Shown one piece after another: positions 10,500 through 20,359 of a DNA stretch of 64,000 nucleotides (within the stretch, counting starts at the first letter, position 1; every line of letters starts with the position of its first letter). Position numbers and translations under genes: made by a program. A model generated the notes under the pieces. The model did no database searches. It saw only the letters and a program-made list of their open reading frames with translations, and was not told where the DNA came from. Source of the DNA: Aquabacterium humicola (GTDB lineage: Bacteria; Pseudomonadota; Gammaproteobacteria; Burkholderiales; Burkholderiaceae_C); assembly GCF_030167915.1 (NCBI RefSeq), contig NZ_JARGNB010000001.1, forward strand, positions 1,736,001 to 1,800,000. Direction: 5' to 3'.

Positions 10500-11191
10500 T
10501 TCTTGGCTCCCTTCGCCTTCTCGGCCTTCTGCTTGCGAATCTCCGCGATCTCGTTCACATCGAGGTAGCGGTAGGTGCGCGCCGTCGCCTCCATCGTCAG
10601 CTTGCCGGACGCATCGCGCGGCGGCGCGCTGATGGTCAGGTTGTGCAGCGTGACGATGCGCGACAGGTTGGCGACGTCCGCAGCAAACGACCCGATGTCG
10701 TGGTACCGGCCGCTGACGCGCAAGGAGATCGGCAGTTCGGCGTAGTAGTCCTTCAGCTCGATCTGGCCCGGCCGGAAGAGTTCGAACTCGAGGCCTCGGC
10801 CGAGACCGGCCGTGTTGATGTCGGACAGCAGCGCGTCCATCTCGGCCTTGCCCGGCAGTTGCTTCTCGAGCTGGGTCACGTACTCCTGGACCTGCTGCTT
10901 CTGTTTGCGCAGTTCGGTCAGGTTGACGGCCTGCGCCCACTTGCTGCGGAAGTCCTGCTTGAGCTGCGGCTCCTTGGCGCGTTCGGCTTCGAGCTCGTCG
11001 TTGGCGGTCTGGACGAAGGCGAACCAACCCAGCCCCAGCACGACCAGTGCGGCGGCGGACCAGGTGGCGATCTTCGGCAGGATGGGCCATTGACCCGGTT
11101 CACGGGCATTCAGGCCCCGGAACTGGGAGCTGGCCTTGCTGAATGCGCTGTTGAGGTCGAGGCTGGCGGGTCGAGTGGTGGTGGCCATCAT
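10496..11191 (-). CDS. pilO: type IV pilus inner-membrane platform protein PilO
   Basis: PilO (231 aa) forms a heterodimer with PilN in the inner membrane. One transmembrane helix lies at about residues 40-60 (WSAAALVVLGLGWFAFV), followed by a coiled-coil stretch rich in K/E/Q (LRKQKQQVQEYVTQLEKQLPGKAEMDALLSDI is its core) and a ferredoxin-like periplasmic domain with FRPGQIELKDYYAELPI. Start: the first of two ATGs, 6 bp after pilN, preceded by GAGG. Confidence 0.95.
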   Translation of the reverse strand: MMATTTRPASLDLNSAFSKASSQFRGLNAREPGQWPILPKIATWSAAALVVLGLGWFAFVQTANDELEAERAKEPQLKQDFRSKWAQAVNLTELRKQKQQVQEYVTQLEKQLPGKAEMDALLSDINTAGLGRGLEFELFRPGQIELKDYYAELPISLRVSGRYHDIGSFAADVANLSRIVTLHNLTISAPPRDASGKLTMEATARTYRYLDVNEIAEIRKQKAEKAKGAKK

Positions 11192-11197
11192 CGGTCC

Positions 11198-11836
11198 TCA
11201 GCTGGATTTGCCGGTGGGCCCGGATGCCGGTGCGGACGCCGCCGCCGGCGCCGATGCGGCACCCGGCTGCGTCAGCGACACGCGGATCGAGAAGTCATGC
11301 AGGCGGCGCTGCTGCTGGTCGCGCGCGGCGCCCGGCCCTGTCGGCTGGTTGACCGCCTTGATCTCGACCAGCTCCGGCCGCTTCAGCCATTGCGACTGGT
11401 TCGTGGTGTTGCGCAGCAGCTCGGACACGCGTTCGTTGGTCTGGGCGACGCCGGTGAGCGTGACGATCTCGCCCGCCTGCTTGATGGACGTGAAGTAGAT
11501 CCCTTCCGGCGTGTAGCGCACCAGTTCGTCGAGCAGGTAGACCGGCACGTTGCGGTTCGTCTGCAGGTCCTCGACGGCCTTCTGCCGCGCCTTCAGGCTC
11601 TCGATTTCCTGGCGCAGTTCGGCGATGTCCTTGATCTGCGCATCCAGGCGCGTGATCTCGGCGCGCAGGAACTCGTTTCGCTGCTGCTGCACCGACGTCA
11701 TGTGCTGCAGCACCAGCATCCAGATGCCGGCCGCCGCGATGCCCGCAACACCGGCAAGCCCCAGGCCGACGAAGAACGCACGCTTGCGCTGTCGCCGCTT
11801 TTCCTCGCGATGGGGCAGTAGGTTGATCAGGATCAC
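11198..11836 (-). CDS. pilN: type IV pilus inner-membrane platform protein PilN
   Basis: PilN (212 aa) binds PilM through its N-terminal motif, seen here as INLLPHREEKRR, then crosses the membrane once (about residues 22-42) and carries a coiled-coil and a periplasmic domain. The start codon is GTG, overlapping the pilM stop as GTGA. The C-terminus is extended with an Ala/Pro-rich tail (AASAPAAASAPASG). Partner genes flank it in the usual order M-N-O. Confidence 0.95.
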   Translation of the reverse strand: MILINLLPHREEKRRQRKRAFFVGLGLAGVAGIAAAGIWMLVLQHMTSVQQQRNEFLRAEITRLDAQIKDIAELRQEIESLKARQKAVEDLQTNRNVPVYLLDELVRYTPEGIYFTSIKQAGEIVTLTGVAQTNERVSELLRNTTNQSQWLKRPELVEIKAVNQPTGPGAARDQQQRRLHDFSIRVSLTQPGAASAPAAASAPASGPTGKSS

Positions 11837-12912
11837 TGCATGAACCTCCGCATCGCCAAGCCGCAGGCCGTCAGGTACGAGGGTGCGTCACGGCGGACCT
11901 TGGCCTCGCGCACCGTCGAGCCCAGCTTCATGTTCTCGAAGGGGTTGACCACCATCGAGGCGAAGCCCGTCAGCTCGGTGACCCGCTCCTTGAGGCCCGG
12001 CAGCGTGGCGGTGCCCCCGGCGAGCATCACGTAGTGCACCTTGTGGTGCGGCGTGCTGGTGAAGAAGTACTGCAGCGCCCGACCGATCTCCTGGGACAGG
12101 CTGTCGACGAAGGGGGACAGGATCACCGACTCGTAGTCCTCGGGCAGGTCACCGGCGAGCTTCTTCGCCTCCGCCTCCTCGAAGGAGAAGCCGTACTGGC
12201 GGGAGATCAGCTGCGTCAGCTGCGAACCACCGAAGGCCTGGTCGCGGTCGTACAGCATCTCCTCGTCGCGCAGCACCTTGAGGCTGGTGGTGTCGGCGCC
12301 GATCTCGAACAGGGCCACCAACGCGTCCTTGCCGGCGTTCGGCAGCGCACCGATGACCCGCGTCATCGCCAGGCGCGACGCATGCGATTCGATGTCCAAC
12401 ACCATCGGCTTCAGGCCGGCCGCTTCGGCCAGGCCCTGTCGATCCTGCACGCGATCCTTGCGCGAGGCCGCGATCAGCACCTCGACATCGCCGCCCGAGG
12501 TCGGGCTCGGCCCGATCACGCAGAAGTCGAGGCTCACCTCGTCGAGCGAGAACGGGATGTACTGGTTGGCCTCCGACTCGACCTGCAACTCGAGCTCTTC
12601 CTCGCGCAGGCCGGCCGGCAGCATGATCTTCTTCGTGATGACCGCCGACTGCGGCATCGCCATCGCCACGTGCTTGGTGCGGCTGCCGCTCTTCTGCACC
12701 AGCTTGCGCACGGCCTCGGCGACCTCGTCGAACTTCTCGATCTGGCCGTCGGTGATCCAGCCCTTCTCGAAGGGTTCGGAGGCAAAGCGCTCGACGACGT
12801 ATTCGCCGTTGGCCGCCTGGCCGAGCTCGACGAGCTTGGCGCTCGACGAGCTGATGTCCAGCCCGATCATCGGCGCATGCTTGCGGCCCAGCAGCAGGTC
12901 CATGAAGCTCAC
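11833..12912 (-). CDS. pilM: type IV pilus actin-like ATPase PilM
   Basis: PilM (359 aa) is a cytoplasmic FtsA/actin-fold protein that binds the PilN tail. Visible family features: IGLDISSSSAKLVEL (first phosphate loop), LPAGLREEELELQVESEANQYIPF, ALFEIGADTTSLKVL (second phosphate loop) and MLAGGTATLPGLKERV (adenosine motif). The start is GTG (VSFMDLLLGRK), matching the usual MSF-L start, with GGGAGA about 7 nt upstream; an internal ATG nine bases downstream is the alternative. First gene of the operon, divergent from ponA across 253 bp. Confidence 0.95.
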   Translation of the reverse strand: MSFMDLLLGRKHAPMIGLDISSSSAKLVELGQAANGEYVVERFASEPFEKGWITDGQIEKFDEVAEAVRKLVQKSGSRTKHVAMAMPQSAVITKKIMLPAGLREEELELQVESEANQYIPFSLDEVSLDFCVIGPSPTSGGDVEVLIAASRKDRVQDRQGLAEAAGLKPMVLDIESHASRLAMTRVIGALPNAGKDALVALFEIGADTTSLKVLRDEEMLYDRDQAFGGSQLTQLISRQYGFSFEEAEAKKLAGDLPEDYESVILSPFVDSLSQEIGRALQYFFTSTPHHKVHYVMLAGGTATLPGLKERVTELTGFASMVVNPFENMKLGSTVREAKVRRDAPSYLTACGLAMRRFMQ

Positions 12913-12966
12913 GTGCGGTCTCCCAACGGGCGGAACTTGTCCAAACTGGGGCGGAATAGGTACAGC

Positions 12967-12982
12967 AATTTCTTAAGAAATT
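12967..12982. promoter_or_regulatory. perfect 16-bp palindrome between pilM and ponA
   Basis: The sequence AATTTCTTAAGAAATT is its own reverse complement over 16 bases and is the most A/T-rich stretch of the 253-bp divergent pilM-ponA region. A TTGAAG hexamer read toward pilM lies just upstream of it. It sits about 55 bp before the pilM start, where a promoter or repressor site would be expected. Binding by any protein is inference; a chance palindrome is possible. Confidence 0.4.
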
Positions 12983-13165
12983 ACTTCAATGCTAGCAGTA
13001 AAGCCTTTGTGCGCCAAAGGAATTTCCCTGGGAGGCAGCAACAGCTCGTTGCGATTCTCCGACGTTTCGGAGCGCATTTGAAACAAGGCGCTGCGGCTCT
13101 CCGCGCACCTCGAAAGCGGCCTGAAACCGCCCTGGAGAGCGGCTTCTATACACTCGATCGCCAAG

Positions 13166-15532
13166 ATGAGTGAACCCTATCGAGACGCCGAGGCGCCAAC
13201 TTCTGCTCGCCGCCGAGCACTGCCTGCGTGGTCTCGTCCCGTGCTGCGCGCGCTCGCCTGGCTGGCCGGCGGAGTGTTCGCGGGCGCCCTCGCGGTGCTG
13301 ATGTTGCTTGCGGTTGCCTTGTCGGTGGCCTACCCGAACCTGCCGGAGATCAGCGGGCTCACCGACTACCGCCCCAAGCTGCCGCTGCGCGTGATCTCGG
13401 CCGACGGGGTGCTGCTGGGCGAGTTCGGCGAGGAACGCCGGCTGTTCACGCCGATCGACCGCATTCCGCCGGTGATGCAGCAGGCCGTGCTGGCGATCGA
13501 GGATGCCCGCTTCTACCGCCACAGTGGCGTCGACTACCTCGGCGTGATCCGTGCCGGCCTGGCGCAGTTCAACAAGGCGAAGAGCCAGGGCGCGTCGACG
13601 ATCACGATGCAGGTCGCGCGCAATTTCTACCTGTCGACCGAGAAGACCTTCACCCGCAAGATCTACGAGATCCTGCTGGCGCTGAAGATCGAGAGCCAGC
13701 TGTCGAAGAAGCAGATCCTCGAGGTCTACATGAACCAGATCTTCCTCGGGCAGCGGGCCTACGGCTTCGCGGCAGCGAGCGAGATCTACTTCGGCAAGCC
13801 GCTGCAGGACGTGACCGTCGCGGAGGCCGCGATGCTCGCCGGGCTGCCGCAGGCGCCGTCGGCCTACAACCCGATCGCCAACCCGCAGCGGGCCACGCGG
13901 CGCCAGCAGTACATCATCCAGCGCATGGTCGAGAACGCCTTCATCACCGAGGAAGAAGGCGAGGCGGCGCGCAAGCAGGTGCTGCGCTACCGCACGCCGG
14001 TGGACACCGGCGTGCATGCCGAATACGTCGCCGAGACGGTGCGCCAGCTGGTGCAGGCGCAGTACGGCGAGGAAACGACCACCCGCGGGCTCAACGTGCA
14101 CGTGACCGTCGACTCAGGCGACCAGGCTGCGGCCTACCGCGCGTTGCGCCGCGGGCTGCTGAACTACGAGCGCCGGCAGGTCTACCGCGGTCCCGAGGAC
14201 TACGTCGATCTGCCCAAGGACGCGAAGGAGCTCGACGCCCGGATCGCCGAAGCGCTGGCCGACCATGCCGACAATGACGAGCTGAAGGCGGCGGTCGTGC
14301 TCGAGGCGTCACCGCGCAAGGTGGTCGCGGTGCTGCAGTCCGGCGAGGCCATCACCGTGACGGGGGAGGGGCTGAAGCCGGTCACCTCCGGCCTGTCCGA
14401 AAAGGCCGGCCCGAAAACGCAGATCCGCCCCGGCGCGGTGGTGCGCGCGGTCAAGGGCGCCAAGGGCGACTGGACGTTGACGCAGCAGCCGGAAGTCGAG
14501 GGCGCGTTCGTCTCGATGGACCCGAACACCGGCGCGATCCGCGCGCTGGTCGGCGGCTTCGACTTCGGCAAGAGCAAGTTCAACCACGTGCTGCAGGCCT
14601 GGCGACAGCCGGGCTCGAGCTTCAAGCCCTTCATCTACTCCAGCGCGCTCGAAAAGGGCTTCACGCCGCTGACGGTGGTCAACGACGCACCGCTGTTCTT
14701 CGATGCCGGCTCCACCGGCAGCCAGCCCTGGGAGCCGAAGAACTACGACGGCAAGTTCGATGGCCCGATGCCGCTGCGCACCGCGCTCGCGAAGTCGAAG
14801 AACATGGTGTCGATCCGCGTGCTGCAGTCCGTGGGCGTGCACTACGCGCAGGAGTGGATCACGCGCTTCGGCTTCGAGGCCGACAAACATCCGCCCTACC
14901 TGACGATGGCGCTGGGCGCCGGCTCGGTGACGCCGATGCAGATGGTGAGCGCCTATGCGGTGTTCGCCAACGGCGGCCACCGGGTCAATCCGGCACTGAT
15001 CACCCGCGTCACCGACAGCAAGGGGCGCCTGCTGCTTGACACGCCGCCGAAGCCGGTCGACGAGTCGACGCGCGTCATCGACGAGCGCAACGCGTTCGTG
15101 ATGAGCCAGCTGATGGGCGAGGTCACGCGCGCCGGCACCGCCGCGCAGGTCTACCAGGTCTTCAAGCGCCCCGACCTGCACGGCAAGACCGGCACCACCA
15201 ACGACTCGATGGACGCCTGGTTCGCCGGCTACCAGCCGAACCTGGCGGCCGTGGTCTGGATCGGCTACGACAACCCACGCAAACTCGGCGACCGCGAAAC
15301 CGGCGGCGGCCTGTCGCTGCCGGTGTGGATCGAGTACATGACGCACGCGCTGAAGCGCCTGCCGGTCCAGGACGCGGCCGTGCCGGAGGGCCTGGTGCAG
15401 CGCGGCGGCGACTGGGTCTTCGAGGAGTACGCGGCCGGCGCCGGCGTCAGCAGCGTGGGCCTCGACGAAAAGGCACCGCAGGCGCCGAGCGACGAGGAGC
15501 GCCGCAGCATCCTCGACCTGTTCCGCCGCTGA
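13166..15532 (+). CDS. mrcA: penicillin-binding protein 1A (bifunctional peptidoglycan synthase)
   Basis: PBP1A (788 aa; also called ponA) polymerises glycan strands and cross-links them in the periplasm. One N-terminal membrane anchor (about residues 25-55) is followed by the GT51 glycosyltransferase domain with EDARFYRHSGVD and GASTITMQVARNFYL, an OB-like linker domain (about 320-440) and the transpeptidase domain with SxxK at S484-K487 (SSFK), SxN as SKN, and KTG at 674-676. All catalytic motifs are intact. Divergent from pilM, the usual arrangement in beta- and gammaproteobacteria. Confidence 0.97.
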   Translation: MSEPYRDAEAPTSARRRALPAWSRPVLRALAWLAGGVFAGALAVLMLLAVALSVAYPNLPEISGLTDYRPKLPLRVISADGVLLGEFGEERRLFTPIDRIPPVMQQAVLAIEDARFYRHSGVDYLGVIRAGLAQFNKAKSQGASTITMQVARNFYLSTEKTFTRKIYEILLALKIESQLSKKQILEVYMNQIFLGQRAYGFAAASEIYFGKPLQDVTVAEAAMLAGLPQAPSAYNPIANPQRATRRQQYIIQRMVENAFITEEEGEAARKQVLRYRTPVDTGVHAEYVAETVRQLVQAQYGEETTTRGLNVHVTVDSGDQAAAYRALRRGLLNYERRQVYRGPEDYVDLPKDAKELDARIAEALADHADNDELKAAVVLEASPRKVVAVLQSGEAITVTGEGLKPVTSGLSEKAGPKTQIRPGAVVRAVKGAKGDWTLTQQPEVEGAFVSMDPNTGAIRALVGGFDFGKSKFNHVLQAWRQPGSSFKPFIYSSALEKGFTPLTVVNDAPLFFDAGSTGSQPWEPKNYDGKFDGPMPLRTALAKSKNMVSIRVLQSVGVHYAQEWITRFGFEADKHPPYLTMALGAGSVTPMQMVSAYAVFANGGHRVNPALITRVTDSKGRLLLDTPPKPVDESTRVIDERNAFVMSQLMGEVTRAGTAAQVYQVFKRPDLHGKTGTTNDSMDAWFAGYQPNLAAVVWIGYDNPRKLGDRETGGGLSLPVWIEYMTHALKRLPVQDAAVPEGLVQRGGDWVFEEYAAGAGVSSVGLDEKAPQAPSDEERRSILDLFRR

Positions 15533-15554
15533 TCCCGCGACGGTCGCCGGCGCG

Positions 15555-15908
15555 TCAGGCGGCGTCGAAAGTGAGCGGCCGTCCGGCCTGCTCGCTGGCG
15601 AACGTGGACAGCGACGCGAAGAACTCGCTCTGATCGCGCGTATCGACCCAGCGGCCGTCAACGAAGCGGTAGTGGTGGCCGCCGCTGCGCGCGGCCACCC
15701 ACAGCTCGTGCAGCGGCGGCTGCGTATTGATGACGATCTTCGTGCCGTTGGGCAGGCTGAGCTCGAGCAGGCCACCGGTTCGGTGCACGTCGATGTCGAT
15801 GACGTCGTCCTGCAGCCAGCGGTCGATCGTCGCTTCGATGCCGGCCAGCACAGCATCGGTGCGCTGGTGGTATTCGCTGTCGGACAGCGGCGTGGCGGCG
15901 GACGTCAT
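15555..15908 (-). CDS. cyaY: frataxin-like iron-sulfur assembly protein CyaY
   Basis: A 117-aa frataxin homologue that binds iron and modulates Fe-S cluster assembly on IscS. Characteristic stretches are an acidic first helix (SEYHQRTDAVLAGIEATIDRW), the DDVIDIDVHRTGGLLEL strand, the GTKIVINTQPPLHELWVA core and FVDGRWVDTRDQSEFF. Start chosen at the ATG giving MTSAATPLSDSEYHQ; an in-frame ATG 11 bp upstream is less typical. Convergent with ponA and divergent from an lptM-like lipoprotein across 18 bp. Confidence 0.93.
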   Translation of the reverse strand: MTSAATPLSDSEYHQRTDAVLAGIEATIDRWLQDDVIDIDVHRTGGLLELSLPNGTKIVINTQPPLHELWVAARSGGHHYRFVDGRWVDTRDQSEFFASLSTFASEQAGRPLTFDAA

Positions 15909-15926
15909 GGTCGATATCATGCGGCG

Positions 15927-16094
15927 ATGAAACTGACGTCCAGTGTAGTCACGCGCACGCTGACCCTGCCGGCCGTGATGGCGGCGGCGGCGCTGCTCGG
16001 CGCCTGCGGGCAACCCGGGCCGCTGTACCTGCCATCGCCTGCTGGCGCCTCGGCGCCCGCGAAGGCAGCGTCGGCACCGCCGCCGGCGCGCTGA
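15927..16094 (+). CDS. lptM: small LptM-like lipoprotein
   Basis: A 55-aa lipoprotein. The signal peptide ends ALLGAC with the lipobox cysteine at residue 27, directly followed by GQPGPLYLP, the signature of LptM/YifL proteins, which assist maturation of the LPS translocon LptDE in the outer membrane. The tail is a short Ala/Pro/Ser-rich linker. It is divergent from cyaY as in many proteobacteria, but the lysA gene that commonly follows is absent here; the next gene is the convergent dppF. Confidence 0.82.
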   Translation: MKLTSSVVTRTLTLPAVMAAAALLGACGQPGPLYLPSPAGASAPAKAASAPPPAR

Positions 16095-16120
16095 AATGAA
16101 AACGCGGCCCTCGGGCCGCG
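16088..16120 (-). terminator. intrinsic terminator of the dpp operon
   Basis: CGCGGCC and GGCCGCG (16103-16109 and 16114-16120) form a perfect 7-bp stem around a CTCG loop. Read on the minus strand the stem is followed by TTTTCATTT. It lies 38 bp after the dppF stop and matches the direction of that operon. Confidence 0.75.
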
Positions 16121-16158
16121 TACTCCGGGTTGCGGCCCCGTCACGGCCGCGTCGTCCC

Positions 16159-17147
16159 TCAGATCCGCCCTTCGGTCACCGCGTGGCAGGCGATCTGGAT
16201 GCCCTTGAACGCCTGCAGCTCCGGCCGCTCGGTCGAACAGCGCTGGTTCGCATGCGGGCAGCGCGGATGGAAAGCGCAGCCGCTCGGCGGGTTCAGCGGA
16301 TTCGGCACTTCGCCCTGCACCGGCGTGCGCGCGCGGCCGGTCATGCCGATGTCCGGGATCGCATCCAGCAGCATGCGCGTGTACGGATGGCGCGGATTCG
16401 AGAACAGGTCGGCCTTGTCGGCCAGCTCGACCAGGCGGCCCAGGTACATCACGCCGACCGAGTCGCTGACGTGCCGCACCACCGCGAGGTTGTGCGAGAT
16501 GAACAGGTACGTGAGGCCCCGCTGCCGCTGCAGGTCCTTCATGATGTTCAGCACCTGCGCCTGCACCGACACGTCGAGTGCCGACGTCGGCTCGTCGCAG
16601 ACCAGGAACTCCGGCTGCGTCGCGAGGGCGCGGGCGATCGAGATGCGCTGGCGCTGGCCGCCGGAGAACTGGTGCGGGAACTTCTCCATGTCCGCCGCCG
16701 CCAGGCCCACGGACTTCAGCAGATCGCCGACCTGGCGTTTGAGTTCGTCCTCGTCGGTGACCAGGCCGTGTTCCTTCAGCGGCTCGGCGACGATGTCACG
16801 CACCTTCCAGCGCGGATTCAGGCTGGCATACGGATCCTGGAAGATCATCTGCATGCGCCGGTGCAGCGTGCGCCCCTCGGGCGTCGACAGCATCGTCTGC
16901 GTGTCCTGGCCATCGAAGCGGACCGTCCCTCGCGTCGGGCCGTACAGGCCGACCAGCAGCCGCGCGACCGTGCTCTTGCCGCAGCCCGACTCGCCGACCA
17001 GCGCGAGCGTCTTGCCCTTGTCGATCGAGAAGCTGACACCGTCGACCGCGTGCACGAACTGGCGCGGCTTGCGCTCGATCACGCGGTTCAGCCACGGCGC
17101 CGAGACATCGAAGACCTTGGCCAGCTCGCGGACCTCCACCAGCGCCG

Positions 17148-17151
<4 letters not shown>
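16159..17151 (-). CDS. dppF: dipeptide/oligopeptide ABC transporter ATP-binding protein (DppF/OppF type)
   Basis: A 330-aa cytoplasmic ATPase of a peptide importer. Walker [10 protein letters not shown], the signature [15 protein letters not shown], Walker [13 protein letters not shown] and the H-loop FISHNLAVV are all present. The C-terminal extension has the oligopeptide/dipeptide cysteine cluster ([15 protein letters not shown]), which in this family binds an Fe-S cluster. The ATG overlaps the dppD stop (ATGA). Last gene of dppBCDF. Confidence 0.92.
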
Positions 17152-18158
<1,007 letters not shown>

Positions 18159-18168
18159 GGGACTTCTC

Positions 18169-19128
18169 TCAACGCAGGCGCGGGTTCAGCGCGTCGCGCA
18201 GCCAGTCGCCGAGCAGGTTGACCGACAGCGCGATCATGATCAGCACGATGCCCGGGAAGATCGTGATCCACCACTCGCCGGAGAACAGGAAGTCCTGGCC
18301 GACGCGGATCAGCGTGCCGAGCGACGGCGACGTGGGCGGCACGCCGACGCCGAGGAACGACAACGTGGCTTCGGTGATGATGGCGGTGGCGATGTGGATC
18401 GTCGCCAGCACCAGCACGGGCCCCATCACGTTGGGCAGCACGTGGCGGCGCATGATGCGCGCCGGCGACACGCCGATCACGCGGGCGGCCTGCACGTATT
18501 CGCGCTGGCGCTCGACCATCGTCGAGCCGCGCACGGTGCGGGCGTACTGCACCCAGCCGGTCAGCGAGATCGCAATGATCAGCACGGTGAACGCGAGCGT
18601 GTCGTGCGCGTTCGGAAACATCGCCCGGCCGACGCCGTCGATCAGCAGCGCGATCAGGATCGACGGGAACGACAGCATCACGTCGCACACGCGCATGATG
18701 AACGCGTCGACCCGGCCGCCGACGAAGCCCGACAGCAGGCCCAGGCTGACGCCGATGATCACCGACACCAGCACCGACGCGAGGCCGACGAACAGCGAGA
18801 TGCGCGAGCCGTACATCAGCGCCGACAGGATGTCGCGGCCCTGATCGTCGGTGCCGAGCAGGTACTTGGGCTTGCCCTCGTCCTCCCAGGCCGGCGGCAG
18901 GCGCGCGTCCATCAGTTCCAGCGACGCGAGGTCGAGCGGGTTGTGCGGCGCGATCCAGTTGGCGAACAGCGCGCAGACGATGCAGATCGTCGCGATGACC
19001 GCGGCGATGATCGCTACCGGCGAGTTCTTGAAGCTGTGCCAGACGTCGCCGTCGAGGAAGCGCGCCATCGCGCCCGGCGCAGCAACCGGCGTGACGCTCG
19101 GTTGCGCCAAGGAAGTGTCGTTGCTCAT
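18169..19128 (-). CDS. dppC: peptide ABC transporter permease (DppC type)
   Basis: A 319-aa inner-membrane permease. An N-terminal membrane helix (about residues 37-60, IIAAVIATICIVCALFANWI) is followed by the OppC-type N-terminal segment (LGTDDQGRDILSALMYGSRISL) and five further helices. The EAA loop that contacts the ATPase reads YVQAARVIGVSPARIMRRHVLPN. Start is the ATG 2 bp after the dppB stop; a much longer in-frame upstream extension is a shadow of dppB. Confidence 0.92.
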   Translation of the reverse strand: MSNDTSLAQPSVTPVAAPGAMARFLDGDVWHSFKNSPVAIIAAVIATICIVCALFANWIAPHNPLDLASLELMDARLPPAWEDEGKPKYLLGTDDQGRDILSALMYGSRISLFVGLASVLVSVIIGVSLGLLSGFVGGRVDAFIMRVCDVMLSFPSILIALLIDGVGRAMFPNAHDTLAFTVLIIAISLTGWVQYARTVRGSTMVERQREYVQAARVIGVSPARIMRRHVLPNVMGPVLVLATIHIATAIITEATLSFLGVGVPPTSPSLGTLIRVGQDFLFSGEWWITIFPGIVLIMIALSVNLLGDWLRDALNPRLR

Positions 19129-19130
19129 GG

Positions 19131-20114
19131 TCAGTGCCCCGCGGCGCTGCGTTCGATGCGCAGTCGTGGATCGACCGCGAAGTACAGCAGGTCGACCACC
19201 AGGTTGATGGTGACGAAGATCAGCGCGATCAGGCAGAGGTAGGCCGCCATCACCGGGATGTCGGCGAACTGCACCGCCTGGATGAACAGCAGCCCCATGC
19301 CGGGCCACTGGAAGACCGTCTCGGTGACGATCGCGAACGCGATGATCGCGCCCAGCTGCAGGCCGGCGATCGTGATCACCGGCACCAGCGTGTTCTTCAG
19401 CGCATGGCGGAAATAGACGCTGCGGTCCGGCAGGCCACGGGCGCGCGCGAACTTGATGTAGTCGGTGCGCAGCACCTCCAGCATCTCGGCGCGCACCAGC
19501 CGCAACACCAGCGTCATCGGGAACAACGACAGCGTGAAGGCAGGCAGCAGCAGGTGCTTCAGGCCGTCGACGGTCAGCAGGCCGGTGCTCAGGTTGCCGA
19601 AGGCGACGACCTCGCCGCGGCCGAAGCTCGGCAACCACTTGAAGGTGACCGCGAAAACCAGGATCAGCAGGATGCCGATCAGGAAGTTCGGCAGCGAGAC
19701 GCCGAGCAGCGAGCCGGTCATCACCACCTGCGACAGGAAGCTGCCTCGCTTGAGCGCGGCGAACACGCCGAGCGGTATGCCTAGGAACAGGCCGAGCATG
19801 GCCGCGACAGTCGCCAGCTCGAGCGTGGCCGGAAAACGTTCGGCGATCAGCGTCGACACCTTGCGGCCCTGGCGCAGGCTGAGGCCGAACTCGCCCTGCG
19901 CGGCATTGCCGATGAACTTCGCGAACTGCACGAAGAAGGGCTGGTCGAGGCCGAGGTCGCGGCGCAGGTCTTCACGCTGCTGCGGAGTCGCGTCCTGGCC
20001 GAGCAGGTTGGTCACAGGATCGCCGACATACTGGAACAGCGTGAAGGCGATGAACGCCACGGTGACCATGACGACCATGGCCTGGAGCAGTCGGCGGAGG
20101 ATGAAGGCAAGCAT
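19131..20114 (-). CDS. dppB: peptide ABC transporter permease (DppB type)
   Basis: A 327-aa permease starting MLAFILRRLLQAMVVMVTVAFIAF, typical of DppB/OppB. Six membrane helices are visible, and the EAA loop reads YIKFARARGLPDRSVYFRHALKN. No good Shine-Dalgarno sequence precedes the ATG. It is the first gene of the operon; no periplasmic binding protein gene accompanies it, so the importer must use a binding protein encoded elsewhere. Confidence 0.92.
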   Translation of the reverse strand: MLAFILRRLLQAMVVMVTVAFIAFTLFQYVGDPVTNLLGQDATPQQREDLRRDLGLDQPFFVQFAKFIGNAAQGEFGLSLRQGRKVSTLIAERFPATLELATVAAMLGLFLGIPLGVFAALKRGSFLSQVVMTGSLLGVSLPNFLIGILLILVFAVTFKWLPSFGRGEVVAFGNLSTGLLTVDGLKHLLLPAFTLSLFPMTLVLRLVRAEMLEVLRTDYIKFARARGLPDRSVYFRHALKNTLVPVITIAGLQLGAIIAFAIVTETVFQWPGMGLLFIQAVQFADIPVMAAYLCLIALIFVTINLVVDLLYFAVDPRLRIERSAAGH

Positions 20115-20299
20115 CGGGGGTGGCTGTGATCGCGCGGGCTTGTGGGTTCGGCTTGTGGCCGACCGACAGCAAAGCCCGCACCGCGCTCGTGCGTTGGCGG
20201 ACAAGGGCGCCATGATCCGCAAATCGCATGCCGGGCACAAAGGGGGAAACACCCGTTCCCATGCACACGGGCATCTGGCCGCCGGAATTGCAGCGCCCC

Positions 20300-20330
20300 A
20301 AAAAGAAAAACCGCCCCGAAGGGCGGTTTT
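20300..20330 (-). terminator. intrinsic terminator of the porin gene
   Basis: CCGCCC and GGGCGG (20311-20316 and 20321-20326) pair around a CGAA loop. The minus-strand transcript continues into TTTTTCTTTTT, a strong U tract, 34 bp after the porin stop codon. On the plus strand the stem is followed by TTTT only, so it may work weakly in both directions. Confidence 0.85.
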
Positions 20331-20359
20331 CGCGGACCGGGCCGAAGCCCGGTGACCGA

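Noticed and set aside
16095-16158. Missing lysA after the lptM-like gene as a deletion scar
   Set aside because: lptM without lysA occurs in other bacteria, and the space is a tidy terminator for the dpp operon, with no gene remnant.
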